Numbered from the stretch's first letter, positions 36,981-46,137 are shown. The stretch is 64,000 nt of DNA from Streptococcus oralis (GCF_021497945.1 NZ_CP046524.1:531501-595500); one strand, 5' to 3'. Numbers and translations are program-made. Notes: generated by a model from the sequence alone, not told the origin.

Positions 36981-37457
36981 GTGAAACTAAGACAGAAAAA
37001 CGCAAAAAACAAGCTACTTTTACAGTATGGGATCGGCATTACTTTAGTATTACTAGTCATGACCACTTCCTTCCTTTATCTGATCTCTCTCAGTATGAAG
37101 CCCTATCAGGATGCTAGGGTTGAGGGAGAAAAACTAGCCAAGCAGTATGCAGAATTGGAAAAGGCGGATCAGGTTGATTTTTACAATGGACTAGAAGGCT
37201 ATTACAGCGTTCTGGGGCATAATAAAAAGCAAGAGGCCATTGCTGTACTGATTGAAAAGAATGAACATAAGATTTATGTTTATCAGCTAGATAAGGGGAT
37301 TTCTCAAGACAAGGCGGCGACGATTTCGAGGGAAAAAGGTGCTAGCGACATTGACAAAGTCACCTTTGGTCGTTATCAGGACAAGCCGATTTGGGAAGTC
37401 AAGTCAGGAAACCAGTACTATCTGGTTGACTTTGAAACAGGAGCAGTGATCCAATAA
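36981..37457 (+). CDS. DUF5590 (YpmB-like) single-pass membrane protein
   Basis: A 158-residue protein with a short basic N-terminus, one transmembrane helix (about residues 13-34) and an extracytoplasmic PepSY/DUF5590-like domain ('KPIWEVKSGNQYYLVDFETGAVIQ' region at the end). It resembles Bacillus YpmB, which also lies directly upstream of aspartate aminotransferase and asnS. The start is a GTG at 36981, just after a -10 box. Its function is unknown; the aspC gene follows after 9 bases. Confidence 0.78.
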   Translation: MKLRQKNAKNKLLLQYGIGITLVLLVMTTSFLYLISLSMKPYQDARVEGEKLAKQYAELEKADQVDFYNGLEGYYSVLGHNKKQEAIAVLIEKNEHKIYVYQLDKGISQDKAATISREKGASDIDKVTFGRYQDKPIWEVKSGNQYYLVDFETGAVIQ

Positions 37458-37466
37458 GGAGGGCAT

Positions 37467-38648
37467 ATGAAACTATCCAAACGTGTACTAGAAATGGAAG
37501 AAAGCGTCACTCTAGCCAGTGATGCAAGAGCCAAAGCATTAAAAGCTCAAGGAAAGGATGTTCTTTTCTTAACCTTGGGACAGCCTGATTTTCATACTCC
37601 TGAAAACATTCAGGATGCAGCGGTGGAAGCGATTCGAGATGGACGAGCTTCCTTTTATACAGTTGCTTCAGGCCTACCAGAGTTAAAAGCAGCGGTTAAT
37701 ACCTATTTTGAACGCTACTATGGGTATTCCGTAGCAGCTAACGAGGTTACCTTTGCCACAGGTGCTAAGTTCTCTCTCTACACCTTCTTTATGGCTGTGG
37801 TCAATCCAGACGATGAGGTCATCATTCCTACACCATACTGGGTCAGTTATGGAGATCAAGTCAAAATGGCAGAAGGAGTGCCAGTCTTTGTCCAGGCCAA
37901 GGAAGACAATCACTTTAAAGTAACAGTAGAGCAGCTAGAAGCAGCCCGAACAGATAAGACCAAGGTCTTGGTTCTCAATTCACCATCGAATCCGACAGGT
38001 ATGATTTACACTCGTGAGGAACTCTTGGCTATCGGAAATTGGGCTGTTGAACATGATGTCCTTATCCTAGCAGATGATATTTATGGTCGTTTGGTTTATA
38101 ACGGGAACGAATTTGTTCCAATCTCTAGTCTGTCAGAAGCCATTCGCAAGCAAACCATCGTGATTAACGGTGTATCTAAGGCCTATGCCATGACTGGGTG
38201 GCGGGTAGGTTATGCTGTGGGAAATCCTGAGATTATTGCTGCCATGAGCAAACTAACAGGACAAACAACCTCTAACCTGACTGCCGTTTCGCAATATGCA
38301 ACCATTGAAGCCCTAACTGGACCGCAAGACTCTGTTGAAACCATGCGCCAAGCCTTTGAAGAACGTTTGAATACCATTTATCCACTCTTGTGCCAAGTGC
38401 CAGGATTTGAAGTTGTCAAGCCCCAAGGAGCCTTCTATCTTTTCCCAAATGTTAAAAAAGCGATGGAGATGAAGGGCTATACTGATGTGACAGAGTTTAC
38501 AACGGCTATCCTCGAAGAAGTCGGCCTTGCCTTGATTACAGGAGCTGGATTTGGAGCACCAGAAAATGTTCGTCTCAGCTATGCCACAGACTTGGATACC
38601 TTGAAAGAAGCTATTCGCCGTTTGCATCAGTTTATGGAGGAATTATAA
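37467..38648 (+). CDS. aspC: Class I/II PLP aminotransferase, aspartate aminotransferase type
   Basis: Cytosolic enzyme that moves the amino group between aspartate and 2-oxoglutarate. The PLP-binding Lys is in 'VSKAYAMTGWRVGYAVG' (about residue 236), with 'NSPSNPTG' and 'DDIYGRL' as cofactor contacts. The 393-residue length fits subgroup Ib. GGAGG is the binding site. The neighbouring asnS uses aspartate-derived asparagine, and the ypmB-aspC-asnS order is common in Firmicutes. Confidence 0.92.
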   Translation: MKLSKRVLEMEESVTLASDARAKALKAQGKDVLFLTLGQPDFHTPENIQDAAVEAIRDGRASFYTVASGLPELKAAVNTYFERYYGYSVAANEVTFATGAKFSLYTFFMAVVNPDDEVIIPTPYWVSYGDQVKMAEGVPVFVQAKEDNHFKVTVEQLEAARTDKTKVLVLNSPSNPTGMIYTREELLAIGNWAVEHDVLILADDIYGRLVYNGNEFVPISSLSEAIRKQTIVINGVSKAYAMTGWRVGYAVGNPEIIAAMSKLTGQTTSNLTAVSQYATIEALTGPQDSVETMRQAFEERLNTIYPLLCQVPGFEVVKPQGAFYLFPNVKKAMEMKGYTDVTEFTTAILEEVGLALITGAGFGAPENVRLSYATDLDTLKEAIRRLHQFMEEL

Positions 38649-39019
38649 TGATAGATCATTTTACCCTTAAGGTAAAGAATTTAGAAGTTTCTAAAGCTTT
38701 CTATCAAGCTACTTTAGCTGCTTTAAATTATCACCTTCAATTTGATACGGGGCAGGTCGTTAGTTTCACAGAACCGCGAGATGTGGATCCAGGTGGTGAT
38801 TTTTGGCTAAATGTTGGTCAACAAGAGCCGATGCATTTTGCCTTTAGTGCTCAAACTTGTCAAGAAGTAGATGCTTTCTATCATGCAGCTTTGGCTGCTG
38901 GAGGAAAGGATAATGGTGCACCTGGCGAACGTAAAAATTACCATGTGGGATACTATGCGGCCTTTGTGATAGACCCAGATGGAAATAACGTAGAGGCAGT
39001 GTGCCATAAAGAAGAATAG
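38648..39019 (+). CDS. VOC family (glyoxalase-like) protein
   Basis: A 123-residue vicinal oxygen chelate protein with the start '[20 protein letters not shown]' and the metal-site end '[15 protein letters not shown]'. Such proteins include glyoxalases and resistance proteins; no substrate can be assigned. Its ATG overlaps the aspC stop (TAATG). Confidence 0.87.
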   Translation: MIDHFTLKVKNLEVSKAFYQATLAALNYHLQFDTGQVVSFTEPRDVDPGGDFWLNVGQQEPMHFAFSAQTCQEVDAFYHAALAAGGKDNGAPGERKNYHVGYYAAFVIDPDGNNVEAVCHKEE

Positions 39020-39032
39020 AAAAGGAAAAACA

Positions 39033-40376
39033 ATGACAAAACGTGTAACAATTATCGATGTAAGAGACTACGTTGGTCAAGAAGTGACTATCGGAGCTTG
39101 GGTTGCCAACAAATCTGGAAAAGGGAAAATTGCCTTCTTGCAATTGCGTGATGGAACAGCCTTTTTCCAAGGAGTTGCCTTCAAACCAAACTTTATTGAA
39201 AAATTCGGCGAAGAAGTTGGTCTTGAAAAATTTGAAACGATCAAACACTTGAGCCAAGAGACTTCTGTTTATGTGACAGGGGTTGTAAAAGAAGATGAGC
39301 GTTCTAAGTTTGGCTATGAACTCGATATCACAGACATCGAAGTCATCGGTGAATCACAAGATTACCCAATCACTCCAAAAGAACACGGAACAGACTTCTT
39401 GATGGACAACCGTCACTTGTGGCTCCGTTCTCGTAAGCAAGTAGCGGTCATGCAAATCCGTAACGCGATTATCTATGCGACTTATGAGTTCTTTGATAAG
39501 AACGGCTTCATGAAGTTTGATAGCCCAATTCTTTCAGGAAATGCAGCAGAAGATTCAACAGAGCTCTTTGAAACTGACTACTTTGGAACGCCAGCCTACT
39601 TGAGTCAATCAGGTCAGCTTTACTTAGAGGCAGGTGCTATGGCCCTTGGCCGTGTCTTTGACTTTGGTCCAGTATTCCGTGCTGAAAAATCAAAAACGCG
39701 CCGTCACTTGACTGAGTTCTGGATGATGGATGCTGAGTACTCCTACTTGACACACGATGAGTCACTTGACTTGCAAGAAGCTTATGTAAAAGCTCTTCTT
39801 CAAGGTGTTTTGGATCGTGCTCCTCAAGCCTTGGAAACTTTGGAACGTGATACTGAACTTTTGAAACGCTACATTGCAGAGCCTTTCAAACGCATCACTT
39901 ACGATCAAGCCATTGACCTCTTGCAAGAGCATGAAAACGATGAAGATGCAGACTACGAGCATTTGGAACATGGAGATGACTTCGGTTCACCGCATGAAAC
40001 TTGGATTTCAAACCACTTTGGTGTGCCAACTTTCGTTATCAACTATCCAGCAGCTATCAAAGCCTTCTACATGAAACCAGTCCCTAGAAATCCAGAACGC
40101 GTGCTTTGTGCAGACTTGCTTGCACCAGAAGGCTATGGAGAAATCATCGGTGGTTCTATGCGTGAGGAAGACTATGATGCCCTTGTTGCTAAGATGGAAG
40201 AACTTGGTATGGACCGTACGGAATATGAATTCTACCTTGACCTTCGTAAATATGGTACAGTACCACACGGAGGATTTGGTATCGGTATCGAGCGTATGGT
40301 AACTTTCGCAGCAGGTACAAAACACATCCGTGAAGCCATTCCATTCCCACGTATGTTGCACCGAATTAAACCGTAA
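39033..40376 (+). CDS. asnS: Asparaginyl-tRNA synthetase
   Basis: Class II synthetase that charges tRNA-Asn. The N-terminal OB-fold (residues 1-110) is followed by the catalytic core with motif 2 '[21 protein letters not shown]' region and motif 3 'GFGIGIERM'. At 447 residues it is full length. AAAAGGAAA is the binding site. In pneumococci rpsF follows directly, from memory; here an IS-bracketed segment intervenes, and the IS begins 12 bases after the asnS stop. Confidence 0.96.
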   Translation: MTKRVTIIDVRDYVGQEVTIGAWVANKSGKGKIAFLQLRDGTAFFQGVAFKPNFIEKFGEEVGLEKFETIKHLSQETSVYVTGVVKEDERSKFGYELDITDIEVIGESQDYPITPKEHGTDFLMDNRHLWLRSRKQVAVMQIRNAIIYATYEFFDKNGFMKFDSPILSGNAAEDSTELFETDYFGTPAYLSQSGQLYLEAGAMALGRVFDFGPVFRAEKSKTRRHLTEFWMMDAEYSYLTHDESLDLQEAYVKALLQGVLDRAPQALETLERDTELLKRYIAEPFKRITYDQAIDLLQEHENDEDADYEHLEHGDDFGSPHETWISNHFGVPTFVINYPAAIKAFYMKPVPRNPERVLCADLLAPEGYGEIIGGSMREEDYDALVAKMEELGMDRTEYEFYLDLRKYGTVPHGGFGIGIERMVTFAAGTKHIREAIPFPRMLHRIKP

Positions 40377-40390
40377 ACTAGTAAAAAGGC

Positions 40391-41208
40391 TAAATTTCAA
40401 TTTCAAGTTAGCCAGCAAGAAGTCTTCTCTGGGCGACTTGTAGTCCAAGCATCTTTTAGGATAGTTGTTGATCCAATTTTCGATGAAGGCGACTTCTTTA
40501 GGAGTCATTTTCTTAGTTCCTTTAGGTAACCATCTACGAATGAGCCTATTGTGATTCTCATTGGTTCCCCTTTCCCAAGAGGCATAGGGGTGTGCATAGT
40601 AGATATGCTCCTTCGATCCGTCAAGACAAGCAAGCAGTGGTTTTTCACTCTTGCAAGTAAAACCGTATCAATCTCATAGTGCCCATTCTCCAATCGAAGA
40701 TTGATAGCCTTAGGGCGCTGTTCGATAGACTTCCCAGCAGGTTTAAAGTTAGGGCTAGCTTGTTTCTTGACATTTTTTCCTTTTCTAGGATAAAGGAGGT
40801 TCTGCTTGGTTAATCCCAATTTTCCATGATGAATCCAGTAGTAGATGGTTGACATTCCCACTGTAAGACCCTTAGCCTTGACCATCATTTCAGGAGACAA
40901 CTTTTGGTTATGATAGTGGGAATCTTTTGTTTTAGTTCTTTGGTCAAGATTGATTTCTTCACAGAGCGCTTCCGATTGGTTTCATAAACCATTTGAGCAT
41001 AGTCGGCAGAATAAATCTTTTTGAAACGTCCCTTTCCAATACATTGTAGGACTGTCCCACGCTTGATTTCATTGTGGATGGTCTGAGGAGCTTTTCCAAG
41101 TAGAGAGGCGATTTCTCTATTTGATTTCCCTTCTAATTTCCATCGTTCGATTAAGCGACGGCTATGGATTGTCAATTGTTTGCCTTTTGTAGTATAATCG
41201 ATTTGCAT
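40391..41208 (-). pseudogene. IS30-family transposase, broken (copy 1)
   Basis: The N-terminal part (from the ATG at 41208) keeps the helix-turn-helix 'GKSNREIASLLGKAPQTIHNE' region. A frameshift then separates it from 'LSPEMMVKAKGLTVGMSTIYYWIHHG' and the first part of the DDE domain ending 'LTDRRS'. There a 151-base deletion removes the segment holding the second catalytic Asp (ADNGTEF in copy 2) and shifts the frame; the C-terminal 'KEVAFIENWINNY' survives in another frame. It cannot encode an active transposase. Confidence 0.88.
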
Positions 41209-41279
41209 CTCTGTGCCTTTCTTGTGTTTGTGGTGAACAACAAGTATAACACAGAGATGTTTTCTTATTCCTATAACTA

Positions 41280-41390
41280 GATTTCATTTGACAACAGGTT
41301 CCCTTGAAGATGTTCGGTCAGCTAAACCAAGGCTAGACTTAGCCTTGGCTAGCGAGCCTAATATCTTCAAGCCTCTTATCAAATGAAATC
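41280..41390. repeat. Three-layer nested palindrome in IS copy 1
   Basis: Outer arms GATTTCATTTGA (41280-41291) and TCAAATGAAATC (41379-41390), middle arms CTTGAAGAT (41303-41311) and ATCTTCAAG (41363-41371), inner arms CCAAGGCT (41327-41334) and AGCCTTGG (41341-41348) are all perfect. Copy 2 keeps the outer arms (shortened) but lacks about 68 bases of the interior. Confidence 0.85.
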
Positions 41391-41512
41391 AGGAGCTAGC
41401 TATAAGCTAGTTAAACCATTACATTTTTAGGAAAGTTGGGTGGCTAACTTCATTATAGAATTTTTATTGTATAAAAATTTAAGAAAAACGGGAATTTTTT
41501 TTTATAAAAGCC

Positions 41513-41539
41513 TTTACAAAAAAAATAAAAGTGGTATAA
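41513..41539 (+). promoter_or_regulatory. Promoter of ptsG
   Basis: -35 TTTACA (41513-41518) and extended -10 TGGTATAAT (-10 at 41534-41539), spacer 15 bases, immediately outside IS copy 1. The IS right end is 53 bases upstream of the -35. Confidence 0.7.
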
Positions 41540-41555
41540 TTAAAGTATAAACAAG

Positions 41556-41580
41556 TGCAAACGTTTTCGTAAAACGTTTG
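41556..41580 (+). promoter_or_regulatory. 25-base palindrome with two AAACGTTT cores, LacI-family operator candidate
   Basis: GCAAACGTTTT-CGT-AAAACGTTTGC is a perfect dyad with 11-bp arms. It holds AAACGTTT twice (41558-41565 and 41571-41578), 13 bases centre to centre. It lies 16 bases after the -10, across the expected transcription start region, where a bound LacI/MalR-type repressor would block ptsG. As RNA it could also form a hairpin ahead of the binding site. Confidence 0.7.
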
Positions 41581-41605
41581 CCTAAATAAAATAAAGGAGA
41601 TTTGA

Positions 41606-43792
41606 ATGATGAAAGCTACATTCAAAAATGTCTTGTCTTTCGAATTTTGGCAAAAATTCGGTAAGGCTTTAATGGTGGTTATCGCTGTTATGCCAGCGGC
41701 TGGTTTGATGATTTCAATCGGTAAATCACTCGTGATGATTAACCCTAACTTTGCTCCGCTTGTGATTACAGGTGGAATCCTTGAGCAAATCGGTTGGGGA
41801 GTTATTGGTAACCTTCACATTTTATTTGCTCTAGCTATTGGGGGAAGCTGGGCTAAAGATCGTGCAGGCGGTGCCTTTGCTGCTGGTCTTGCCTTCATCT
41901 TGATTAACCGCATCACAGGTACTATTTTTGGTGTATCAGGTGATATGTTGAAAGACCCTAACGCTGTTGTATCTACTCTCTTTGGTTCTTCTATCAAGGT
42001 GGCAGATTACTTTATCAGTGTTCTTGAAGCACCAGCCCTTAACATGGGTGTCTTCGTAGGGATTATCTCAGGTTTTGTAGGGGCAACTGCCTATAACAAA
42101 TACTACAACTACCGTAAACTTCCAGACGCACTTTCATTCTTTAATGGAAAACGTTTTGTACCATTTGTTGTTATCTTACGTTCAACAATTGCAGCGATTG
42201 CGCTTGCTGCATTCTGGCCACTTGTTCAAACAGGTATCAATAGCTTTGGTATCTGGATTGCCAACTCACAAGAAACTGCGCCAGTTCTCGCACCATTCTT
42301 GTATGGTACCTTGGAACGTTTGCTCTTGCCGTTTGGTCTTCACCACATGCTCACTATCCCAATGAACTATACAGCTCTTGGTGGAACATACGAAATCCTT
42401 ACTGGAGCAGCAAAAGGTACACAAGTATTTGGTCAAGACCCGCTTTGGCTTGCTTGGGTAACAGACCTTGTTAACCTTAAAGGTTCAAATGCTGACCAAT
42501 ACCAACACATCCTTTCAACGATTACACCAGCTCGTTTCAAAGTTGGTCAAATGATTGGTTCATTCGGTATTTTGATGGGTGTGATCGTTGCCATCTACCG
42601 TAATGTTGATGCAGACAAGAAACATCAATACAAAGGTATGATGATTGCGACAGCTCTTGCGACATTCTTGACAGGGGTTACTGAACCAATCGAGTACATG
42701 TTCATGTTCATCGCAACACCAATGTATCTTGTTTATTCTCTTGTTCAAGGTGCTGCCTTTGCTATGGCGGACATCGTTCACCTTCGTATGCACTCATTCG
42801 GTTCAATCGAATTCTTGACTCGTACACCACTGGCAATTAATGCTGGCCTTGGTATGGATATCGTTAACTTTATCTGGGTAACTGTTCTCTTTGCGGTTAT
42901 CATGTACTTCATTGCCAACTTCATGATCAAGAAATTCAACTACGCAACTCCAGGACGTAACGGAAACTACGAAACTGCTGAAGGAGCATCAGAAGAAGCA
43001 GCTCCTGGAACTCCAAAAGTTGCAGCAGCTTCTCAAGCCGTAAATATCATTAACCTTCTTGGTGGTCGTGCAAATATCGTAGATGTGGATGCATGTATGA
43101 CTCGTCTTCGTGTAACTGTTAAAGACGCAGATCGCGTTGGTACTGAGGAACAATGGAAAGCAGAAGGAGCTATGGGTCTTGTCATGAAAGGGCAAGGTGT
43201 CCAAGCTATCTACGGACCAAAAGCTGACGTGTTGAAATCTGATATCCAAGATATTCTTGACTCAGGTGAAGTAATTCCTGAAACTCTTCCAAGCCAGATG
43301 ACAGAAGCCCAACAAAATACTGTACATTTTAAGGGTGTAACTGAGGATGTTTACTCAGTAGCTGATGGTCAAGTCATTGCCTTGGAACAAGTGAAAGATC
43401 CGGTTTTTGCTCAAAAAATGATGGGTGACGGATTTGCGGTAGAACCAGCAAATGGAAATATCGTATCTCCAGTTACAGGTACTGTATCAAGTATCTTCCC
43501 AACAAAACATGCTCTTGGTCTTGTCACTGAAGCAGGTCTTGAAGTACTTGTTCACATCGGTTTGGATACTGTAAGCCTTGAAGGTAAACCATTCACAGTT
43601 CACGTTTCTGAAGGACAAAAGGTTGCTGCTGGTGATCTTCTTGTTACAGCTGACTTGGATGCTATCCGTGCAGCAGGTCGTGAAACTTCAACAGTGGTTG
43701 TCTTCACAAATGGAGATGTTCTCAAATCTGTTAAATTAGAACAAACTGGTTCTCTTGCAGCTAAAACAGCAGTTGCTAAAGTAGAATTGTAA
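41606..43792 (+). CDS. ptsG: PTS glucose-type transporter EIICBA
   Basis: A 728-residue fusion that imports and phosphorylates glucose or a related hexose. The EIIC membrane domain spans about residues 1-440 with ten or so helices. EIIB (about 470-545) holds the phosphorylated Cys in 'VDACMTRLRVTV', and EIIA (about 575-720) holds the active His in 'EVLVHIGLDTV'. The order C-B-A in one chain is typical of streptococcal PtsG. The operator-like palindrome upstream suggests repression by a LacI-type regulator. It sits between the two IS30 copies, apart from its pneumococcal neighbours as I recall them. Confidence 0.94.
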   Translation: MMKATFKNVLSFEFWQKFGKALMVVIAVMPAAGLMISIGKSLVMINPNFAPLVITGGILEQIGWGVIGNLHILFALAIGGSWAKDRAGGAFAAGLAFILINRITGTIFGVSGDMLKDPNAVVSTLFGSSIKVADYFISVLEAPALNMGVFVGIISGFVGATAYNKYYNYRKLPDALSFFNGKRFVPFVVILRSTIAAIALAAFWPLVQTGINSFGIWIANSQETAPVLAPFLYGTLERLLLPFGLHHMLTIPMNYTALGGTYEILTGAAKGTQVFGQDPLWLAWVTDLVNLKGSNADQYQHILSTITPARFKVGQMIGSFGILMGVIVAIYRNVDADKKHQYKGMMIATALATFLTGVTEPIEYMFMFIATPMYLVYSLVQGAAFAMADIVHLRMHSFGSIEFLTRTPLAINAGLGMDIVNFIWVTVLFAVIMYFIANFMIKKFNYATPGRNGNYETAEGASEEAAPGTPKVAAASQAVNIINLLGGRANIVDVDACMTRLRVTVKDADRVGTEEQWKAEGAMGLVMKGQGVQAIYGPKADVLKSDIQDILDSGEVIPETLPSQMTEAQQNTVHFKGVTEDVYSVADGQVIALEQVKDPVFAQKMMGDGFAVEPANGNIVSPVTGTVSSIFPTKHALGLVTEAGLEVLVHIGLDTVSLEGKPFTVHVSEGQKVAAGDLLVTADLDAIRAAGRETSTVVVFTNGDVLKSVKLEQTGSLAAKTAVAKVEL

Positions 43793-43799
43793 TATACTC

Positions 43800-43832
43800 G
43801 AGGTTGGAAGCTGTTTTCCAACCTCTTGTTTT
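43800..43832 (+). terminator. Terminator after ptsG
   Basis: Perfect 10-bp stem GAGGTTGGAA / TTCCAACCTC with a 6-base loop, followed by TTGTTTT. It lies only 12 bases ahead of the next start codon. Confidence 0.75.
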
Positions 43833-43843
43833 AGGAGAAAAGC

Positions 43844-44659
43844 ATGAAATTTTTAACACTCAATACTCATAGTTGGATGGAAAAGGAAGCAGAGGAAAAA
43901 TTCCAGCTCTTGCTCCAGGATATTCTTGAAAAAGACTATGATTTGATTTGTTTCCAAGAAATCAATCAAGAAATTACTTCTCCAGAAGTGGAGGTTGATC
44001 ATCTTTATCAAGCTTTACCAGCGGCAGAACCCATTCATCAAGACCACTATGTGAGACTTTTGGTTGAAAAGTTGGCTGAGAAGGAGAAGACCTACTACTG
44101 GACTTGGGCTTACAATCATATCGGCTATGACCGCTACCATGAAGGTGTGGCAATCTTATCTAAAACGCCTATTCAAGCACGTGAGATTTTAGTTTCAGAT
44201 GTGGATGATCCAACGGACTACCATACTCGCCGTGTCGCCTTGGCAGAGACAGAAGTTGAAGGCAAGGAGCTTGCTCTTGCAAGTGTCCATCTCTCTTGGT
44301 GGGATAAAGGTTTCCAGGAAGAATGGGCACGATTTGAAGCTGTGCTGAAAGGTTTGAACAAACCTCTGATTTTAGCTGGTGATTTCAATAACCCAGCTGG
44401 TCAGGAAGGCTACCAAGCGATTTTAGCTAGTCCACTGGATTTGCAAGATGCTTTTGAAGTTGCTAAGGAGAGAAGCGGTAGCTATACCGTTCCACCAGAA
44501 ATTGATGGTTGGAAAGGCAATACCGAACCGCTTCGAATTGACTATGTCTTTACAACGAAAGAGTTAGAAGTAGAAAGCTTGCATGTAGTTTTTGATGGTC
44601 AAAATGGTCCACAAGTCAGTGACCACTATGGTTTGAATGCTATTTTAAATTGGAAATAG
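43844..44659 (+). CDS. Endonuclease/exonuclease/phosphatase family protein
   Basis: A 271-residue metal-dependent phosphoesterase. Conserved residues are visible in 'ICFQEINQE' (Glu metal ligand), 'GDFNNPAG' and the C-terminal 'SDHYGLNA' (catalytic SDH). Members include DNases, sphingomyelinases and lipid phosphatases; no signal peptide is present, so it is intracellular. The substrate is unknown. GGAGAAAAG is the binding site. Confidence 0.87.
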   Translation: MKFLTLNTHSWMEKEAEEKFQLLLQDILEKDYDLICFQEINQEITSPEVEVDHLYQALPAAEPIHQDHYVRLLVEKLAEKEKTYYWTWAYNHIGYDRYHEGVAILSKTPIQAREILVSDVDDPTDYHTRRVALAETEVEGKELALASVHLSWWDKGFQEEWARFEAVLKGLNKPLILAGDFNNPAGQEGYQAILASPLDLQDAFEVAKERSGSYTVPPEIDGWKGNTEPLRIDYVFTTKELEVESLHVVFDGQNGPQVSDHYGLNAILNWK

Positions 44660-44660
44660 A

Positions 44661-44690
44661 AAATGAAAGGGATTACTCCCTTTCATTTTT
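44661..44690 (+). terminator. Terminator after the phosphoesterase gene
   Basis: Perfect 12-bp stem AAATGAAAGGGA / TCCCTTTCATTT with a 4-base loop, followed by TTT. Confidence 0.85.
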
Positions 44691-44727
44691 TGCTATTCGG
44701 ACTTAACTACTGAAAATGTTCAAAATA

Positions 44728-44736
44728 TGGTATAAT
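44728..44736 (+). promoter_or_regulatory. Extended -10 promoter of the DEAD-box helicase gene
   Basis: TGGTATAAT at 44728-44736, 27 bases before the chosen ATG at 44764. Confidence 0.65.
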
Positions 44737-44763
44737 GGTTGGAAGAATAGAATCGAGGATAGT

Positions 44764-46107
44764 ATGTCATTTACGAAATTTCAGTTTAAAAACTATATAG
44801 AAAAGGCTTTGGAGGAGTTGAAATTTACAACTCCGACAGAGGTTCAAGATAAGTTAATTCCTATTGTCTTGGCAGGTCGTGACTTGGTCGGTGAGTCAAA
44901 AACAGGTTCAGGAAAGACCCACACTTTCCTACTTCCCATTTTCCAGCAATTGGATGAAAAGAGCGATAGTGTGCAAGCAGTGATTACGGCTCCAAGTCGT
45001 GAGTTAGCTACTCAGATTTACCAAGCAGCTCGTCAGATTGCAGTCCACTCAGATGTTGAAGTCCGTGTGGTTAATTGTGTGGGTGGTACGGATAAGGCGC
45101 GTCAGATTGAAAAACTTGCCAGCAACCAACCACATATCGTTATCGGAACGCCAGGGCGTATCTATGACTTGGTCAAATCTGGTGATTTGGCTATTCACAA
45201 GGCTAAGACTTTTGTAATTGATGAAGCCGATATGACCTTGGATATGGGATTTTTGGAGACCGTTGATAAGATTGCAGGAAGTCTTCCAAAAAACTTGCAA
45301 TTCATGGTTTTTTCAGCAACTATTCCAAAAAACTTGCAACCGTTCTTGAAAAAATACTTGTCAAATCCTGTCATGGAAAAAATCAAGACTAAGACAGTCA
45401 TCTCAGATACGATTGACAATTGGTTGATTTCGACCAAGGGCCGCGACAAGAATGCTCAAATTTACCAGCTGACTCAGTTGATGCAGCCTTATTTGGCAAT
45501 GATTTTTGTTAACACAAAAACACGTGCTGATGAGTTACATGCCTACTTGACTGCTCAAGGCTTGAAGGTAGCTAAGATTCATGGGGATATTGCTCCTCGC
45601 GAGCGCAAGCGGATTATGAATCAGGTGAAAAATCTGGATTTCGAGTACATTGTCGCAACAGACTTGGCGGCGCGTGGGATTGATATTGAAGGTGTCAGTC
45701 ATGTTATCAATGATGCCATTCCGCAAGACTTGTCCTTCTTTGTACACCGAGTTGGACGGACTGGGCGCAACGGTCTACCTGGTACAGCTATTACTCTTTA
45801 CCAGCCAAGTGATGACTCGGATATCCGTGAGTTGGAGAAATTAGGAATCAAGTTTACTCCTAAGATGGTCAAAGATGGAGAGTTTCAAGATACCTATGAT
45901 CGTGATCGTCGTGCCAACCGTGAAAAGAAGCAGGATAAGCTTGATATCGAAATGATTGGTTTGGTCAAAAAGAAAAAGAAAAAAGTTAAACCGGGTTATA
46001 AGAAGAAAATCAAATGGGCGGTTGATGAAAAACGCCGCAAAACCAAGCGTGCTGAAAATCGCGCACGTGGCCGTGCAGAGCGGAAAGCCAAACGCCAAAC
46101 ATTTTAA
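44764..46107 (+). CDS. DEAD-box RNA helicase (CshB-like)
   Basis: ATP-dependent RNA helicase of 447 residues, probably acting in RNA turnover, ribosome assembly or cold adaptation. Motif I is SKTGSGKT (about residues 45-52), motif II is DEAD, motif III SAT and motif VI HRVGRTGR. The C-terminal ~70 residues are highly basic with Lys runs, suited to RNA binding. I chose the ATG at 44764 with a GAGGAT site; the frame extends upstream into the promoter. IS copy 2 begins 29 bases after its stop. Confidence 0.92.
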   Translation: MSFTKFQFKNYIEKALEELKFTTPTEVQDKLIPIVLAGRDLVGESKTGSGKTHTFLLPIFQQLDEKSDSVQAVITAPSRELATQIYQAARQIAVHSDVEVRVVNCVGGTDKARQIEKLASNQPHIVIGTPGRIYDLVKSGDLAIHKAKTFVIDEADMTLDMGFLETVDKIAGSLPKNLQFMVFSATIPKNLQPFLKKYLSNPVMEKIKTKTVISDTIDNWLISTKGRDKNAQIYQLTQLMQPYLAMIFVNTKTRADELHAYLTAQGLKVAKIHGDIAPRERKRIMNQVKNLDFEYIVATDLAARGIDIEGVSHVINDAIPQDLSFFVHRVGRTGRNGLPGTAITLYQPSDDSDIRELEKLGIKFTPKMVKDGEFQDTYDRDRRANREKKQDKLDIEMIGLVKKKKKKVKPGYKKKIKWAVDEKRRKTKRAENRARGRAERKAKRQTF

Positions 46108-46137
46108 GAACAAATTGGAGTTGAATGGCTCCTTCGC

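Larger units (their letters stand above)
40389..41460 (-). mobile_element. Decayed IS30-family insertion sequence, copy 1
   Basis: The 1072-base region matches copy 2 (46136-46998) from end to end apart from indels. The ends carry AAGTTAGCCA inverted repeats (in 40404-40413 and, as TGGCTAACTT, 41441-41450). The transposase is broken by a frameshift near 40890-40910 and by a 151-base internal deletion at TGCTCCTT (40606-40613). A 111-base nested palindrome (41280-41390) lies between the transposase start and the right end and is largely lost from copy 2. Assignment to IS30 rests on the transposase N-terminal HTH and C-terminal sequence. Confidence 0.88.

Noticed and set aside
40008..40388. Open frame on the minus strand running from the IS into asnS
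   Set aside because: Only the part beyond 40389 is transposase; the rest is an antisense shadow of asnS caused by loss of the transposase stop.
43793..43830. TATACTCGAGG after ptsG as a BOX element start
   Set aside because: Only the first few bases resemble a pneumococcal BOX; the rest is an ordinary terminator hairpin.
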